Translations under genes and position numbers: made by a program | Shown here: in pieces, positions 15,805-24,173 of the stretch | Numbering within the stretch: position 1 is the stretch's first letter | Layout of the letters: each line of letters opens with the position of its first letter | Notes under the pieces: generated by a model | The model's database searches: none | The model's input: the letters and a program-made list of their open reading frames with translations, nothing else | Told to the model about the DNA's origin: nothing | Assembly (NCBI GenBank): GCA_900756035.1 | Contig: CAAEIR010000406.1 | Span: forward strand, 1-25,478 | Direction of reading: 5' to 3' | Length of the DNA: 25,478 nucleotides | DNA from: an uncultured Anaerostipes sp. | Lineage (GTDB): Bacteria > Bacillota > Clostridia > Lachnospirales > Lachnospiraceae

Positions 15805-15847
15805 TTTTTTAGCTGCATGAGAAACGGATTCTTATGCAGCTAAAAAA
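15805..15847. other. Long hairpin with reversed U/A tracts before alaS
   Basis: TTTTTTAGCTGCAT (15805-15818) pairs with ATGCAGCTAAAAAA (15834-15847). Five more pairs continue inward, one of them G-U, to a five-base loop (15824-15828), giving 19 pairs. The T tract is on the 5' arm and the A tract on the 3' arm, and neither strand has a T tail after the stem, so it is not a standard intrinsic terminator. It occupies the 150-bp spacer between the small peptide gene and alaS. It could be an RNA structure in the alaS leader or the relic of a palindromic element. Confidence 0.6.
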
Positions 15848-15931
15848 ACGCTTAAAAGTATTTTTCAAATGCGCCCTGCGCGTGACCGCCGGATCCCAAT
15901 AGATAACCAGTTACATTAGGAGGATGAAGAA

Positions 15932-18571
15932 TTGAAAGCATATGGAGTGAATGAGCTCAGAAAGATGTACCTTGATTTTTTTGAGAGCAAAGGTCATCTG
16001 GTAATGAAAAGTTTTTCCCTGGTGCCTAAAAATGATAACAGCCTGCTGTTAATCAATGCAGGAATGGCGCCGTTAAAACCATATTTTACAGGGCAGGAAG
16101 TGCCGCCGAGAACAAGAGTTGCTACCTGTCAGAAGTGTATTCGTACCGGAGATATTGAGAATGTCGGAAAGACAGCAAGACATGGTACGTTTTTTGAGAT
16201 GCTGGGAAATTTCTCTTTTGGAGATTATTTTAAGCATGAGGCCATTGCGTGGTCCTGGGAGTTTCTCACAGAGGTTGTGGGACTGGATCCGGAGAGATTA
16301 TATCCTTCTGTCTATTTAGAAGATGATGAAGCATTTGAAATCTGGGAAAAAGAGATCGGAATTGCACCGGAACGTATTTTCCGTTTTGGAAAAGAAGATA
16401 ATTTCTGGGAGCATGGTGCAGGGCCTTGCGGACCATGTTCTGAGATTTATTATGACCGTGGAGAGAAATATGGATGTGGAGAGCCGGGATGTACAGTAGG
16501 ATGTGAGTGCGACCGTTATATGGAAGTATGGAACAATGTATTTACCCAATTTGATAATGACGGACATAATCATTATACAGAATTAGATAATAAGAACATT
16601 GATACCGGAATGGGACTGGAACGTCTGGCAGTGGTTGTTCAGGATGTGGATTCCATTTTTGATGTAGACTCCATCAAAGCAATCCGTGATAAGATTTGTG
16701 AAAAAGCAGGAGTTACTTACGGTAAAAACTATGATCAGGATGTTTCTGTGCGCGTGATTACAGACCATATTCGTTCTGCATCTTTTATGATTTCTGATGG
16801 TATCATGCCATCTAACGAAGGAAGAGGATATGTACTTCGACGTCTGATCCGACGTGCGGCAAGACACGGAAGAATGCTTGGAATCGAAGGATTATTCCTG
16901 GCAGAATTGAGTAAAACTGTAATCGCAGAGTCAAAAGACGGATATCCGGAACTTGGAGAAAAGGCAGAATTTATTTTCAAGAATCTGACACAGGAAGAAA
17001 AGCAGTTTAATAAGACCATTGATCAGGGACTTTCTATTCTTGCGGATATGGAAAACGATATGAAGAAGACCGGAAAGAGCGAGCTTGCCGGTGCAGACGC
17101 ATTTAAACTCTATGATACTTATGGATTTCCGCTGGATCTCACCATCGAGATTTTAGAGGAGAAAGGGTTTACCGTAGATCAGGCAGGCTTTGAGAAGGAG
17201 ATGGAGATTCAGAGAGAGACTGCCAGAGGAGCCAGAGCTGAAACAAACTACATGGGAGCAGATGCAACCGTTTATGAGCAGTTAGATCCGGCAATGACTT
17301 CTGAGTTCCTGGGATATGATGAGCTGACCTGTGAGGGAAAGATTATTGCCATGACAACAGAAACACAGGTTGTGGATCAGTTAGAAAAGGGACAAAAAGG
17401 TACGATTATTGCAGATCAGACAACGTTCTATGCCACCAGTGGAGGACAGGAAGCTGATAAAGGTGTTATTTTAAGTGATTGTGCAGCTTTTGAGGTAGAA
17501 GATGTGATCAAATTATCCGGTGGCAAAATCGGACATGTAGGACATATGGTTGATGGAACCTTTAAGATTGGAGACCAGGCGGTGTTCCATGTGAATGAGA
17601 AGAATCGTAATCTTGCGCAGAAGAATCACAGTGCTACACATTTGCTTCAAAAAGCACTTCGTGAAGTTCTGGGAACCCATGTAGAGCAGGCAGGATCATT
17701 GAACAATGCTTCTCATCTGCGCTTTGACTTTACACACTTCTCACCGATGAGTGCAGAAGAGATTCAGAAAGTCGAAGAGATTGTGAATTCTAAGATTGCC
17801 GCGAATCTGCCGGTAGATACAAAAGTAATGTCAATGGAAGAAGCAAAAGAAACCGGAGCCATGGCATTGTTTGGAGAGAAATACGGAGATAAAGTCCGAG
17901 TTGTATCGATGGGAGACTTTTCCGTGGAACTGTGCGGGGGAACTCATGTAAAAAATACCGGAGCAATTACGGCATTTAAGATTTTGTCTGAGACAGGAGT
18001 TGCTTCAGGAGTTCGCCGTATTGAGGCGATTACCGATCAGGGAGTCTTTGACTATTATGATCAGGTAGAGGCAAAATTAAACGAGGCAGCAGCCCTGCTT
18101 AAATCTACTCCGGCAGCCATGTTAAAGAGAATAGAATCCCTCCTTCAGGAAGTAAAAGAATTAAAGGGAGAGAATGAGTCTTTAAAGAGCAAACTTGCCA
18201 AGGATGCCCTCGGTGACGTTATGGATCAGGTGGTCGAGGTTGGAGGCGTGAAGCTTCTGGCGGCTGCGGTAGAAGATGTGGACATGAATGGACTCCGTGA
18301 ATTAGGAGATAACTTAAAAGAAAAACTGGAAGAAGGCGTTATTGTACTTGCTTCTTCAAAAGCCGGAAAAGCATTTCTTGTTTCCATGGCTACAGAAGGT
18401 GCGATGAAAGCCGGAGCTCATGCAGGAAATCTGATCAAAGCCATTGCGGGATGCGTTGGCGGAGGCGGAGGCGGACGCCCCAATATGGCGCAGGCAGGAG
18501 GAAAAAATCCTTCCGGAATTTTCGAAGCTGTAAAAAAAGCAAAAGAAGTTTTAGAAAGTCAAATTTCCTAG
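15932..18571 (+). CDS. alaS: Alanyl-tRNA synthetase
   Basis: Charges tRNA-Ala with alanine and edits mischarged seryl- and glycyl-tRNA-Ala. The 879-residue protein is full length. The class II catalytic core covers about 1-250, with GHLVMKSFSLVP near residue 21 and CQKCIRTGDIENVG in motif 2. The tRNA-recognition domain follows. The editing domain carries the zinc motifs HSATH (566-570) and CGGTH (668-672). The C-Ala domain ends with a glycine-rich GGGGGGRP segment near residue 850. The start is TTG at 15932, with AGGAGG at 15918-15923; the ATG at 15942 is not in frame. No T-box is visible upstream. Alanyl-tRNA is also the substrate that RqcH uses for alanine tailing. Confidence 0.98.
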   Translation: MKAYGVNELRKMYLDFFESKGHLVMKSFSLVPKNDNSLLLINAGMAPLKPYFTGQEVPPRTRVATCQKCIRTGDIENVGKTARHGTFFEMLGNFSFGDYFKHEAIAWSWEFLTEVVGLDPERLYPSVYLEDDEAFEIWEKEIGIAPERIFRFGKEDNFWEHGAGPCGPCSEIYYDRGEKYGCGEPGCTVGCECDRYMEVWNNVFTQFDNDGHNHYTELDNKNIDTGMGLERLAVVVQDVDSIFDVDSIKAIRDKICEKAGVTYGKNYDQDVSVRVITDHIRSASFMISDGIMPSNEGRGYVLRRLIRRAARHGRMLGIEGLFLAELSKTVIAESKDGYPELGEKAEFIFKNLTQEEKQFNKTIDQGLSILADMENDMKKTGKSELAGADAFKLYDTYGFPLDLTIEILEEKGFTVDQAGFEKEMEIQRETARGARAETNYMGADATVYEQLDPAMTSEFLGYDELTCEGKIIAMTTETQVVDQLEKGQKGTIIADQTTFYATSGGQEADKGVILSDCAAFEVEDVIKLSGGKIGHVGHMVDGTFKIGDQAVFHVNEKNRNLAQKNHSATHLLQKALREVLGTHVEQAGSLNNASHLRFDFTHFSPMSAEEIQKVEEIVNSKIAANLPVDTKVMSMEEAKETGAMALFGEKYGDKVRVVSMGDFSVELCGGTHVKNTGAITAFKILSETGVASGVRRIEAITDQGVFDYYDQVEAKLNEAAALLKSTPAAMLKRIESLLQEVKELKGENESLKSKLAKDALGDVMDQVVEVGGVKLLAAAVEDVDMNGLRELGDNLKEKLEEGVIVLASSKAGKAFLVSMATEGAMKAGAHAGNLIKAIAGCVGGGGGGRPNMAQAGGKNPSGIFEAVKKAKEVLESQIS

Positions 18572-18599
18572 TTGACGAAATTTAAAAATATGGTATAAT
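18572..18599 (+). promoter_or_regulatory. Promoter of rpsU
   Basis: TTGACG (18572-18577), a 16-bp spacer and TATAAT (18594-18599) with an extended TGG element (18591-18593). It starts on the base after the alaS stop. The leader is about 68 nt. Confidence 0.8.
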
Positions 18600-18673
18600 A
18601 ATCTAGTGCAAAAAAATAAAACCCAAACAGTCCTATGCACAAGTACAAGACTGGAGGGGAGGTCGGGAATAGA

Positions 18674-18850
18674 ATGTCTAACGTAATCGTTAAAGAAAAT
18701 GAATCTTTAGATAGCGCTCTGCGCAGATTCAAAAGAAACTGTGCAAAAGCAGGAATTCAGCAGGAGATTCGCAAAAGAGAACATTACGAGAAGCCAAGTG
18801 TAAGACGTAAGAAAAAGTCTGAAGCTGCTCGTAAGAGAAAGTCAAAATAA
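18674..18850 (+). CDS. rpsU: 30S ribosomal protein bS21
   Basis: A 58-residue basic protein of the 30S platform, near the anti-Shine-Dalgarno end of 16S rRNA. It starts MSNVIVKENESLDSALRRFKR and ends in the typical Lys/Arg tail (RRKKKSEAARKRKSK). The true start is the ATG at 18674; a longer reading from 18635 would add 13 residues not found in bS21 proteins. Two purine runs, GGAGG (18653-18657) and GGGAGG (18657-18662), make an unusually long ribosome binding region. The gene has its own promoter and terminator, and precedes the yqfC-yqfD genes. Confidence 0.97.
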   Translation: MSNVIVKENESLDSALRRFKRNCAKAGIQQEIRKREHYEKPSVRRKKKSEAARKRKSK

Positions 18851-18858
18851 TTGAAGAT

Positions 18859-18900
18859 AAAGCATCATCTATCTGGAAACAGGTATATGGTGCTTTTTTT
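18859..18900 (+). terminator. Terminator of rpsU
   Basis: AAAGCATCAT (18859-18868) pairs with ATGGTGCTTT (18887-18896). The stem continues past one mismatch to a GAAA loop (18876-18879). A run of seven T follows from 18894. Confidence 0.9.
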
Positions 18901-18911
18901 CTGCATATATT
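18883..18911 (+). promoter_or_regulatory. Candidate sigma-E promoter for yqfC-yqfD
   Basis: GTATATGG (18883-18890), a 13-bp spacer and CATATATT (18904-18911) match the sporulation sigma-E pattern (roughly GHATATNT and CATACANT) at seven of eight positions each. The -35 lies inside the 3' arm of the rpsU terminator. Transcription from about 18918 gives a short leader with GGAGGG. In B. subtilis yqfC and yqfD belong to the sigma-E regulon. Confidence 0.5.
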
Positions 18912-18940
18912 AAACCAAATGCCGCCTTTGGAGGGATTTC

Positions 18941-19207
18941 ATGAGGAAAAAACCGAAAGAAGTCATTGCAAAAGGTCTTTCGCTTCCAAGAGATGTGGTA
19001 TTCGGTGATTTTATCATTACATTGACAGGCAATCAGGAAATTCTGATTGAAAACTATCGGGGGATTCTTTCTTATAATGATCAGAAAATCTCGATCCAGG
19101 GCAATCATGTAGTGCTAAACATCTGTGGCAGCCATCTTGCCATTGACTATTATTCTCAGGAGGCTATGAAGGTTCTTGGCAGAATAGAGCGGTTGGAATA
19201 CATATAG
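18941..19207 (+). CDS. yqfC: Sporulation protein YqfC
   Basis: An 88-residue protein of the YabP/YqfC family, a conserved mother-cell sporulation protein of spore-forming Firmicutes with no assigned biochemical activity. Recognisable features are the N-terminal LSLPRDVVFGDFIITLTGNQEI block, the glycine-centred ENYRGILSY, and a C-terminal GSHLAIDYYSQEAMKVLGRI segment. The length is typical. GGAGGG (18930-18935) supports the ATG. yqfD follows 12 bp later, the standard arrangement. Confidence 0.93.
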   Translation: MRKKPKEVIAKGLSLPRDVVFGDFIITLTGNQEILIENYRGILSYNDQKISIQGNHVVLNICGSHLAIDYYSQEAMKVLGRIERLEYI

Positions 19208-19219
19208 GGGGAGCAAAGC

Positions 19220-20458
19220 GTGATAAAATTACTGCATTTTTTGTTGGGACGATTGTATTTCGAGATCCATGGTCAGAATATGGAGCGATTTTTGAATTTG
19301 TGTGCAAAAAATAATCTCGTATTATGGGATTTAAAACCGTGCAATGAAGGATATCAATTTTTTATCCGAAAAAAATCGAGAGATATGTTAATGTCATTGT
19401 CTGAAAAAACGAATTTGGAACTCCGCCCAATGAAAAGGTCGGGTCTTCCCTTTTTTTTATCGGAACACCGTAAGAGAAAGGCTTTCTTTTTTTCAGTCAT
19501 TTTTGCAGCCATTATGATGTTTACATTAAGCCAGTTTATATGGGAAATTACGGTTTCCGGAAGTGAGATTTATTCAGAAAGCGAAATTTTGAAATATATT
19601 ACTGCCAATTTTTATAAACCGGGAACGCTCAAGCAAAAGATTGACTGTAATCGGCTGGAGGAACATTTGAGAGAAGATTATGATGAAATTGCATGGGTCT
19701 CCTGTTCTGTGCAGGGTACGCGGCTTCATGTCGAATTAAAGGAAACTTTGGATCGGGAAACAAAACAAAATCCGAGAAAGCCATGTGATATTGTCGCAAA
19801 CAAATCAGGGATTGTTACAGGGCTGTCAGTGAAAAGCGGAACGCCGCTTGTGGCAGTTGGGGATAGCGTAAAAAAAGGAGCAACGTTGATTTCCGGGCTG
19901 ATTTACTATTACAGTGATGATTTTCAGGTGACAGAAACAGATAAGATTAAGGCAGACGGAGAAATTACGATGAGAACCAAAGAGTCTTATAAAGAGGCAA
20001 TTCCGGTGGAATACTATGAAAAGAAGGCAACGAAAAAGAAGACCAGAATAAAAAGTCTGTATGCAGGGTCATTACAATGTCAGATTCCCATAGAGGAACC
20101 GGATCAGCATATGGATGTTGTAGAAAAAAAGTATCCGTTGAAACTTGGTAAAGCTTTTTATCTTCCGGTTGGCGCGTATGTGAGAACTTATCAATCATAC
20201 CGTGCGGAGAAAAAAGTACAGACTATGAGACAGGCAGAAAAAAAACTCAGTGAAAAATTTAAAAAATATCTGAGAAAGAAAAAGAAAAATGGAATTCAGG
20301 TAGTTCATCATGAAATTGAATATAAAAAAAGAGGAAACGAGTACGTGGCAGAGGGGAAAATTATTCAGGAAGAGAAGGTTGGAAAGATTCGCAATATCCG
20401 GTCATTAACAAAGAAACAGGAAAACCTGATCGCCCCGACCACTGCCCGTCCACAATAA
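19220..20458 (+). CDS. yqfD: Sporulation protein YqfD
   Basis: A 412-residue membrane-anchored sporulation protein, usually made in the mother cell under sigma-E. The soluble N-terminal part (1-82) precedes one strong membrane helix (about 88-107). Directly after it comes the family block WEITVSGSEIYSESEI, then a large domain, probably on the outer face, with a GIVTGLSVKSGTPLV segment near residue 197 that resembles a biotinyl/barrel-sandwich fold. The C-terminus is highly basic. The start is a GTG at 19220 behind AGGGGGAG. Its exact role in spore formation is not known. Confidence 0.92.
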   Translation: MIKLLHFLLGRLYFEIHGQNMERFLNLCAKNNLVLWDLKPCNEGYQFFIRKKSRDMLMSLSEKTNLELRPMKRSGLPFFLSEHRKRKAFFFSVIFAAIMMFTLSQFIWEITVSGSEIYSESEILKYITANFYKPGTLKQKIDCNRLEEHLREDYDEIAWVSCSVQGTRLHVELKETLDRETKQNPRKPCDIVANKSGIVTGLSVKSGTPLVAVGDSVKKGATLISGLIYYYSDDFQVTETDKIKADGEITMRTKESYKEAIPVEYYEKKATKKKTRIKSLYAGSLQCQIPIEEPDQHMDVVEKKYPLKLGKAFYLPVGAYVRTYQSYRAEKKVQTMRQAEKKLSEKFKKYLRKKKKNGIQVVHHEIEYKKRGNEYVAEGKIIQEEKVGKIRNIRSLTKKQENLIAPTTARPQ

Positions 20459-20480
20459 TTTTTTCAGAGGGGGTGTTTAG

Positions 20481-20509
20481 TTGAAAAACTTTGCGTCAGG
20501 TGTTAAAAT
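20481..20509 (+). promoter_or_regulatory. Candidate promoter of phoH-ybeY
   Basis: TTGAAA (20481-20486), a 17-bp spacer and TAAAAT (20504-20509) with an extended TGT element before the -10. Transcription would begin near 20516, ahead of AAAGGAG (20526-20532) and the ATG at 20541. The same DNA could also be read as the N-terminus of a longer PhoH. Confidence 0.55.
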
Positions 20510-20540
20510 ACAGGAGAGTATACGTAAAGGAGCTTCAAAG

Positions 20541-21539
20541 ATGAATCCAGTTGAAATTGAGATGAATTTTCCGGCACAGCATGGCGGAAATGTATTCGGG
20601 CAGTTTGATGCCTATATGAAAAAAATTGAAAAGACACTGCATGTCAGTCTGATTCTTCGAGGAGATCAGTTAAAATGTATCGGAAGCCAACCGGCGGTTG
20701 ATCATGCGGTAACTGTTATTGAGGAACTGCTGGAATTGTCAAAGAGAGGGAATGTTGTCACAGAGCAGAATGTGAATTATGCACTCTCTTTGTCTATGGA
20801 AGATCAGCCTGCAAACCTGCTGGAGCTTGACAAAGATGTCATATGCCATACCGTTGCAGGGAAAGCAGTAAAACCAAAGACTCTGGGACAGAAAAAATAT
20901 GTAGAAGAGATCAAAGATAAGATGATTACATTTGGCGTGGGACCTGCGGGAACAGGAAAAACCTATCTTGCCATGGCAATGGCAATTACCGCTTTTAAAA
21001 GCGATGAAGTAAATCGCATTATTCTGACTCGTCCGGCCATTGAGGCAGGAGAAAAATTAGGATTTCTTCCCGGTGACCTCCAAAGTAAAGTCGATCCCTA
21101 TTTAAGACCGCTGTATGATGCGTTATATGAGATCCTCGGCGCAGATGCGTTTATGAAAAATATGGAGAAGGGGCTGATCGAAGTAGCTCCTCTTGCTTAT
21201 ATGAGAGGACGGACGCTGGATAATGCTTACATTATTCTGGACGAGGCACAGAATACAACACCGGCACAGATGAAGATGTTTCTGACTCGAATCGGATTTG
21301 GATCAAAAGCCATCATTACCGGTGATTTAACGCAAAAAGACTTACCGTTTGACAGTATTTCCGGTCTTGAGGAGGCTTTAAAAGTCTTAGGGAAGGTCAA
21401 AGAAATCGGAATCTGTGAATTGACGAATAAGGATGTGGTAAGGCATCCTCTGGTACAAAAAATCGTTGCGGCATATGACAAGTATGAGGAGACAAAATCT
21501 ACAAGAAAGAATAAGAACACCAGAAAAAACAAAAGATAA
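20541..21539 (+). CDS. phoH: PhoH-family P-loop ATPase
   Basis: A predicted ATPase of the PhoH/YbeZ family, which partners YbeY in RNA metabolism. From the ATG at 20541 it has 332 residues: a KH-like N-terminal segment (1-110), then the PhoH domain with Walker A GPAGTGKT (134-141), LTRPAIEAGEKLGFLPGDL (162-180), Walker B IILDEAQN (231-238) and the GDLTQKDLP sensor (261-269). The tail is rich in Lys, Arg and Asn. AAAGGAG is eight bases upstream of this ATG. A TTG at 20481 also has a ribosome binding site (GAGGGGG) and would add 20 residues, but that stretch coincides with a good promoter. ybeY follows eight bases later, the usual pairing. Confidence 0.93.
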   Translation: MNPVEIEMNFPAQHGGNVFGQFDAYMKKIEKTLHVSLILRGDQLKCIGSQPAVDHAVTVIEELLELSKRGNVVTEQNVNYALSLSMEDQPANLLELDKDVICHTVAGKAVKPKTLGQKKYVEEIKDKMITFGVGPAGTGKTYLAMAMAITAFKSDEVNRIILTRPAIEAGEKLGFLPGDLQSKVDPYLRPLYDALYEILGADAFMKNMEKGLIEVAPLAYMRGRTLDNAYIILDEAQNTTPAQMKMFLTRIGFGSKAIITGDLTQKDLPFDSISGLEEALKVLGKVKEIGICELTNKDVVRHPLVQKIVAAYDKYEETKSTRKNKNTRKNKR

Positions 21540-21547
21540 GGAATATT

Positions 21548-22060
21548 ATGAGTATTATAATCGAAAATGAATTTGAGGGAGAAATTACAATCCCTTATGA
21601 AAAAATTGCGCAGGAAGTCATAGAGGCAGCCATTGACTATGTACAGTGTCCGTATGAGTGTCAGGTCAATCTTATTCTGGTTGACAATGAGACTATTTGT
21701 CAGGTGAATAATGAACAAAGACAGATTGACCGGCCTACGGATGTTCTGTCATTTCCCATGGCAGAATATGACGAACCGGGGGATTTTTCGGGGATAGAAC
21801 AAGACCCTATGGCATTTGATCCTGAAAGCGGGGAATTCCTTCTCGGTGATATTATGATTTCCATGGACAAGGTGTCAGAGCAGGCAAATAATTACGGACA
21901 CAGCAGAGAAAGAGAATACGCTTTTTTAATTGCTCACAGCATGCTTCATCTCTTCGGGTATGACCATATGGAAGAAGAAGAACGGGTTTTGATGGAAGAA
22001 AAACAGGAAGAGATTCTTACGAAAACCAGATATACAAGAGACGAAAGAGGGTTCATATGA
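21548..22060 (+). CDS. ybeY: Endoribonuclease YbeY, rRNA maturation factor
   Basis: A metal-dependent RNase involved in 16S rRNA 3'-end processing and ribosome quality control. The 170-residue protein has the family motif RPTDVLSFP (62-70), the LLGDIMIS segment (98-105) and the zinc site HSMLHLFGYDH with H130, H134 and H140. It is coupled to phoH upstream (8 bp) and overlaps the flippase-like gene by four bases (ATGA). In many Firmicutes dgkA and era come next; here they are replaced by a membrane transporter gene. Confidence 0.97.
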   Translation: MSIIIENEFEGEITIPYEKIAQEVIEAAIDYVQCPYECQVNLILVDNETICQVNNEQRQIDRPTDVLSFPMAEYDEPGDFSGIEQDPMAFDPESGEFLLGDIMISMDKVSEQANNYGHSREREYAFLIAHSMLHLFGYDHMEEEERVLMEEKQEEILTKTRYTRDERGFI

Positions 22061-23703
22061 GTAAGAGCAGAAAAAATTCGTTTTTAATGCAGGGGATGAT
22101 TCTGGCAGGAGCATCCATTCTGTGCAGAGTGATCGGGCTTTTATATCGGAGTCCTCTGTTTGGACTGATCGGAAAAGCAGGTGTCGGGTATTATAGTGTT
22201 GCATACAATATCTATAATATTATTTTACTGATATCTTCTTTCAGTATTCCTCTTGCTGTATCAAAATCAATTTCTGCAAGGCTCGCAAAGAAAGAATACA
22301 TCAATGCCCAGAGGATCTTTTATGGTGCTCTGGTTTATGCTGCGGTAGTAGGAGGAATTGCGTCACTGGTTGCATGGTTTGGCGCACCGGTTTTTGTAGG
22401 GGAACAAAAAGGGGCGGTTCTTGCTCTGAAATGTATTTCTCCGACGATTTTCTTTTCGGCAGTGCTGGGAGTGCTCAGAGGATATTTTCAGGGACATAAT
22501 ACGATGGTTCCGACCTCGATTTCACAGATTATAGAACAGATTTTAAATGCTATTTTCAGTATATTAATGGCATATGTTTTGATTCTTCCGTTTCTTCCGT
22601 CCGAAAAAATCACTTATGCCATTGCAAGTCACGGGGCGGCGGGAAGTGCGATTGGAACAGAAGTCGGAGTGATTACCGGATTGATCTTCTGTCTGATTAT
22701 TTACAAAATGTATCATTCCAAAGTAAAGATTCAAATGCGTCATGATAAGACAAAATATATAGAATCTTACCGCAATATTTTGAAGATTCTTTTAATGACC
22801 ATTACACCGGTTATTTTAAGCACGGCGATTTATAACTGTTGTCCGACGATTGATATGACATTGTTTAGTTCCATTTTGGTAGACAAGGGAATGAAATCAT
22901 TTAAAGTTTCTGAATTGTATGGAGTATTTTCAGGGCAGTATAATGTATTGATTAACATTCCTCTGGCAATGGCTTCAGCACTGACGAATGCGGTAATCCC
23001 TAATATTTCCGGGGCATATGCGCTTGGTCAGAGAGAAAAAATGAATGAAAATATTCAAATGGTTATTAAATTTACGATGATGATTGCAATTCCTTGTGCA
23101 GTTGGTCTCGGAGTTTTGAACGTGCCGATTAATGGACTGATCTTTGGAGTGGAAAACGGAGTCGGGTTAGGAGCCGGACTTTTGCGTGCCGGTGCTGTTT
23201 CTGTAGTATTTACCTGCGTGTCTACTGTTTCCAATGGAATTTTGCAGGGAATGGACAAGATGAGAGTTCCGATTTATCATGCGGCGATTTCTGTTTGTGT
23301 CAATGTGGTAATTTTGTACATTGGTTTGACGCAGACAAGTTTAAATACGTACACGCTGGTATTGGCAACGACCGGATTTTCGATCGCCATGAGTCTGTTA
23401 AATGCAATGTCTATTCGCAAATACAGCGGGTACCGTCAGGAATTTGCAAAAACCTTTTTGAAACCTGCATTCAGTGCGGTTTTGATGGGAATTGTCATAG
23501 GAGTGATTCAGTTCGTAATATTCCGTTTTCTTCCTTACGGAAGAGTCGGATTCGCAGTCTGCCTGATTCTTGCGATTCCTCTTGGAGCGTTGGTTTATTT
23601 TATCGGAATTATCGGAACGAAGATGTTTACGGAGGAAGAGCTTCGCAGTGTTCCGAAAGGAATGCTTATTATACGGCTTGCCAAAAAGCTGCGGCTGCTG
23701 TAA
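22057..23703 (+). CDS. SpoVB-like polysaccharide/lipid flippase (MOP superfamily)
   Basis: A 548-residue multipass membrane protein with about 14 hydrophobic helices, of the MATE/polysaccharide transporter (MOP) superfamily. The N-terminal block with SILCRVIGLLYRSPLFGLIG (20-39) and GVGYYSVAYNIYNIILL resembles SpoVB and related lipid II or polysaccharide flippases of spore formers. So do the central GVLRGYFQGHNTMVPTSISQ and the later NGILQGMDKMRVP. SpoVB is needed for spore cortex formation, but Clostridia carry several paralogues, so I do not assign the gene name. The start overlaps the ybeY stop (ATGA), which suggests translational coupling. Confidence 0.85.
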   Translation: MSKSRKNSFLMQGMILAGASILCRVIGLLYRSPLFGLIGKAGVGYYSVAYNIYNIILLISSFSIPLAVSKSISARLAKKEYINAQRIFYGALVYAAVVGGIASLVAWFGAPVFVGEQKGAVLALKCISPTIFFSAVLGVLRGYFQGHNTMVPTSISQIIEQILNAIFSILMAYVLILPFLPSEKITYAIASHGAAGSAIGTEVGVITGLIFCLIIYKMYHSKVKIQMRHDKTKYIESYRNILKILLMTITPVILSTAIYNCCPTIDMTLFSSILVDKGMKSFKVSELYGVFSGQYNVLINIPLAMASALTNAVIPNISGAYALGQREKMNENIQMVIKFTMMIAIPCAVGLGVLNVPINGLIFGVENGVGLGAGLLRAGAVSVVFTCVSTVSNGILQGMDKMRVPIYHAAISVCVNVVILYIGLTQTSLNTYTLVLATTGFSIAMSLLNAMSIRKYSGYRQEFAKTFLKPAFSAVLMGIVIGVIQFVIFRFLPYGRVGFAVCLILAIPLGALVYFIGIIGTKMFTEEELRSVPKGMLIIRLAKKLRLL

Positions 23704-23763
23704 AAATTTTTGTATAAAATACATTTCTTTGGAAATAATGAAGCCAAAGGAGTGGTTTTCTAC

Positions 23764-24132
23764 ATGAATAAAGTAAATCGTTTTTTATTAATTTATATTG
23801 TTGTTATTACCGTTTTATGCGGCTATATGTATTATGCAGCATTCTATAAAGAGGACGTGGGGAAGAATAAGCAGATTCACCAGGTTCAGTCAACGGTGAC
23901 GGAGGCATCTACAAAAGTTTCAGTGACTACAACGGAGCAAAAGATTACCTATGGATTAAAAATCAAAGATGGTACTCTTGTCGTGATAAACAATCATACA
24001 AAAGAAGTGTTTGAGTATACGGATATGAAAAAAGAAGATCTTCCGGAAGATATTTTAGAAATGCTCCGGAATAAAACGGTATTTGAAGATCAGGAGGAAG
24101 TATACCATTTTCTTGAGTCTTACAGCAGTTAG
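23764..24132 (+). CDS. Small membrane-anchored protein with BofC-C-like domain
   Basis: A 122-residue protein with an N-terminal signal anchor (about 6-24, rich in Ile, Leu, Val and Tyr), a Thr/Ser/Lys-rich linker (about 35-58) and a compact C-terminal domain (about 60-122). That domain has YGLKIKDGTLVVIN, a TKEVFEYTDM turn, a DLPEDILEML helix and a final EEVYHFLESYSS. The layout resembles the C-terminal domain of BofC (bypass of forespore C), but the match is by eye and the function is unknown. It is probably anchored in the membrane with the domain outside. The ATG at 23764 follows AAAGGAG by 11 bases; an earlier in-frame start at 23710 has no ribosome binding site. It lies between the flippase-like and flavoprotein genes and is probably co-transcribed. 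Confidence 0.78.
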   Translation: MNKVNRFLLIYIVVITVLCGYMYYAAFYKEDVGKNKQIHQVQSTVTEASTKVSVTTTEQKITYGLKIKDGTLVVINNHTKEVFEYTDMKKEDLPEDILEMLRNKTVFEDQEEVYHFLESYSS

Positions 24133-24173
24133 TCTTTTGATCATATGATGCCGGGATATTTGGGAGGATAAGG

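Noticed and set aside
15782..15931. T-box before alaS
   Set aside because: There is a long hairpin, but no TGGNACCGCG-like sequence, and the stem lacks a T tail.
21227..21718. 163-codon frame on the minus strand over phoH and ybeY
   Set aside because: It is antisense to two well-conserved genes and has no ribosome binding site or recognisable domain.
23295..23717. 140-codon frame inside the flippase-like gene
   Set aside because: It is a shifted frame of a well-supported membrane protein, and its cysteine- and arginine-rich translation is not protein-like.
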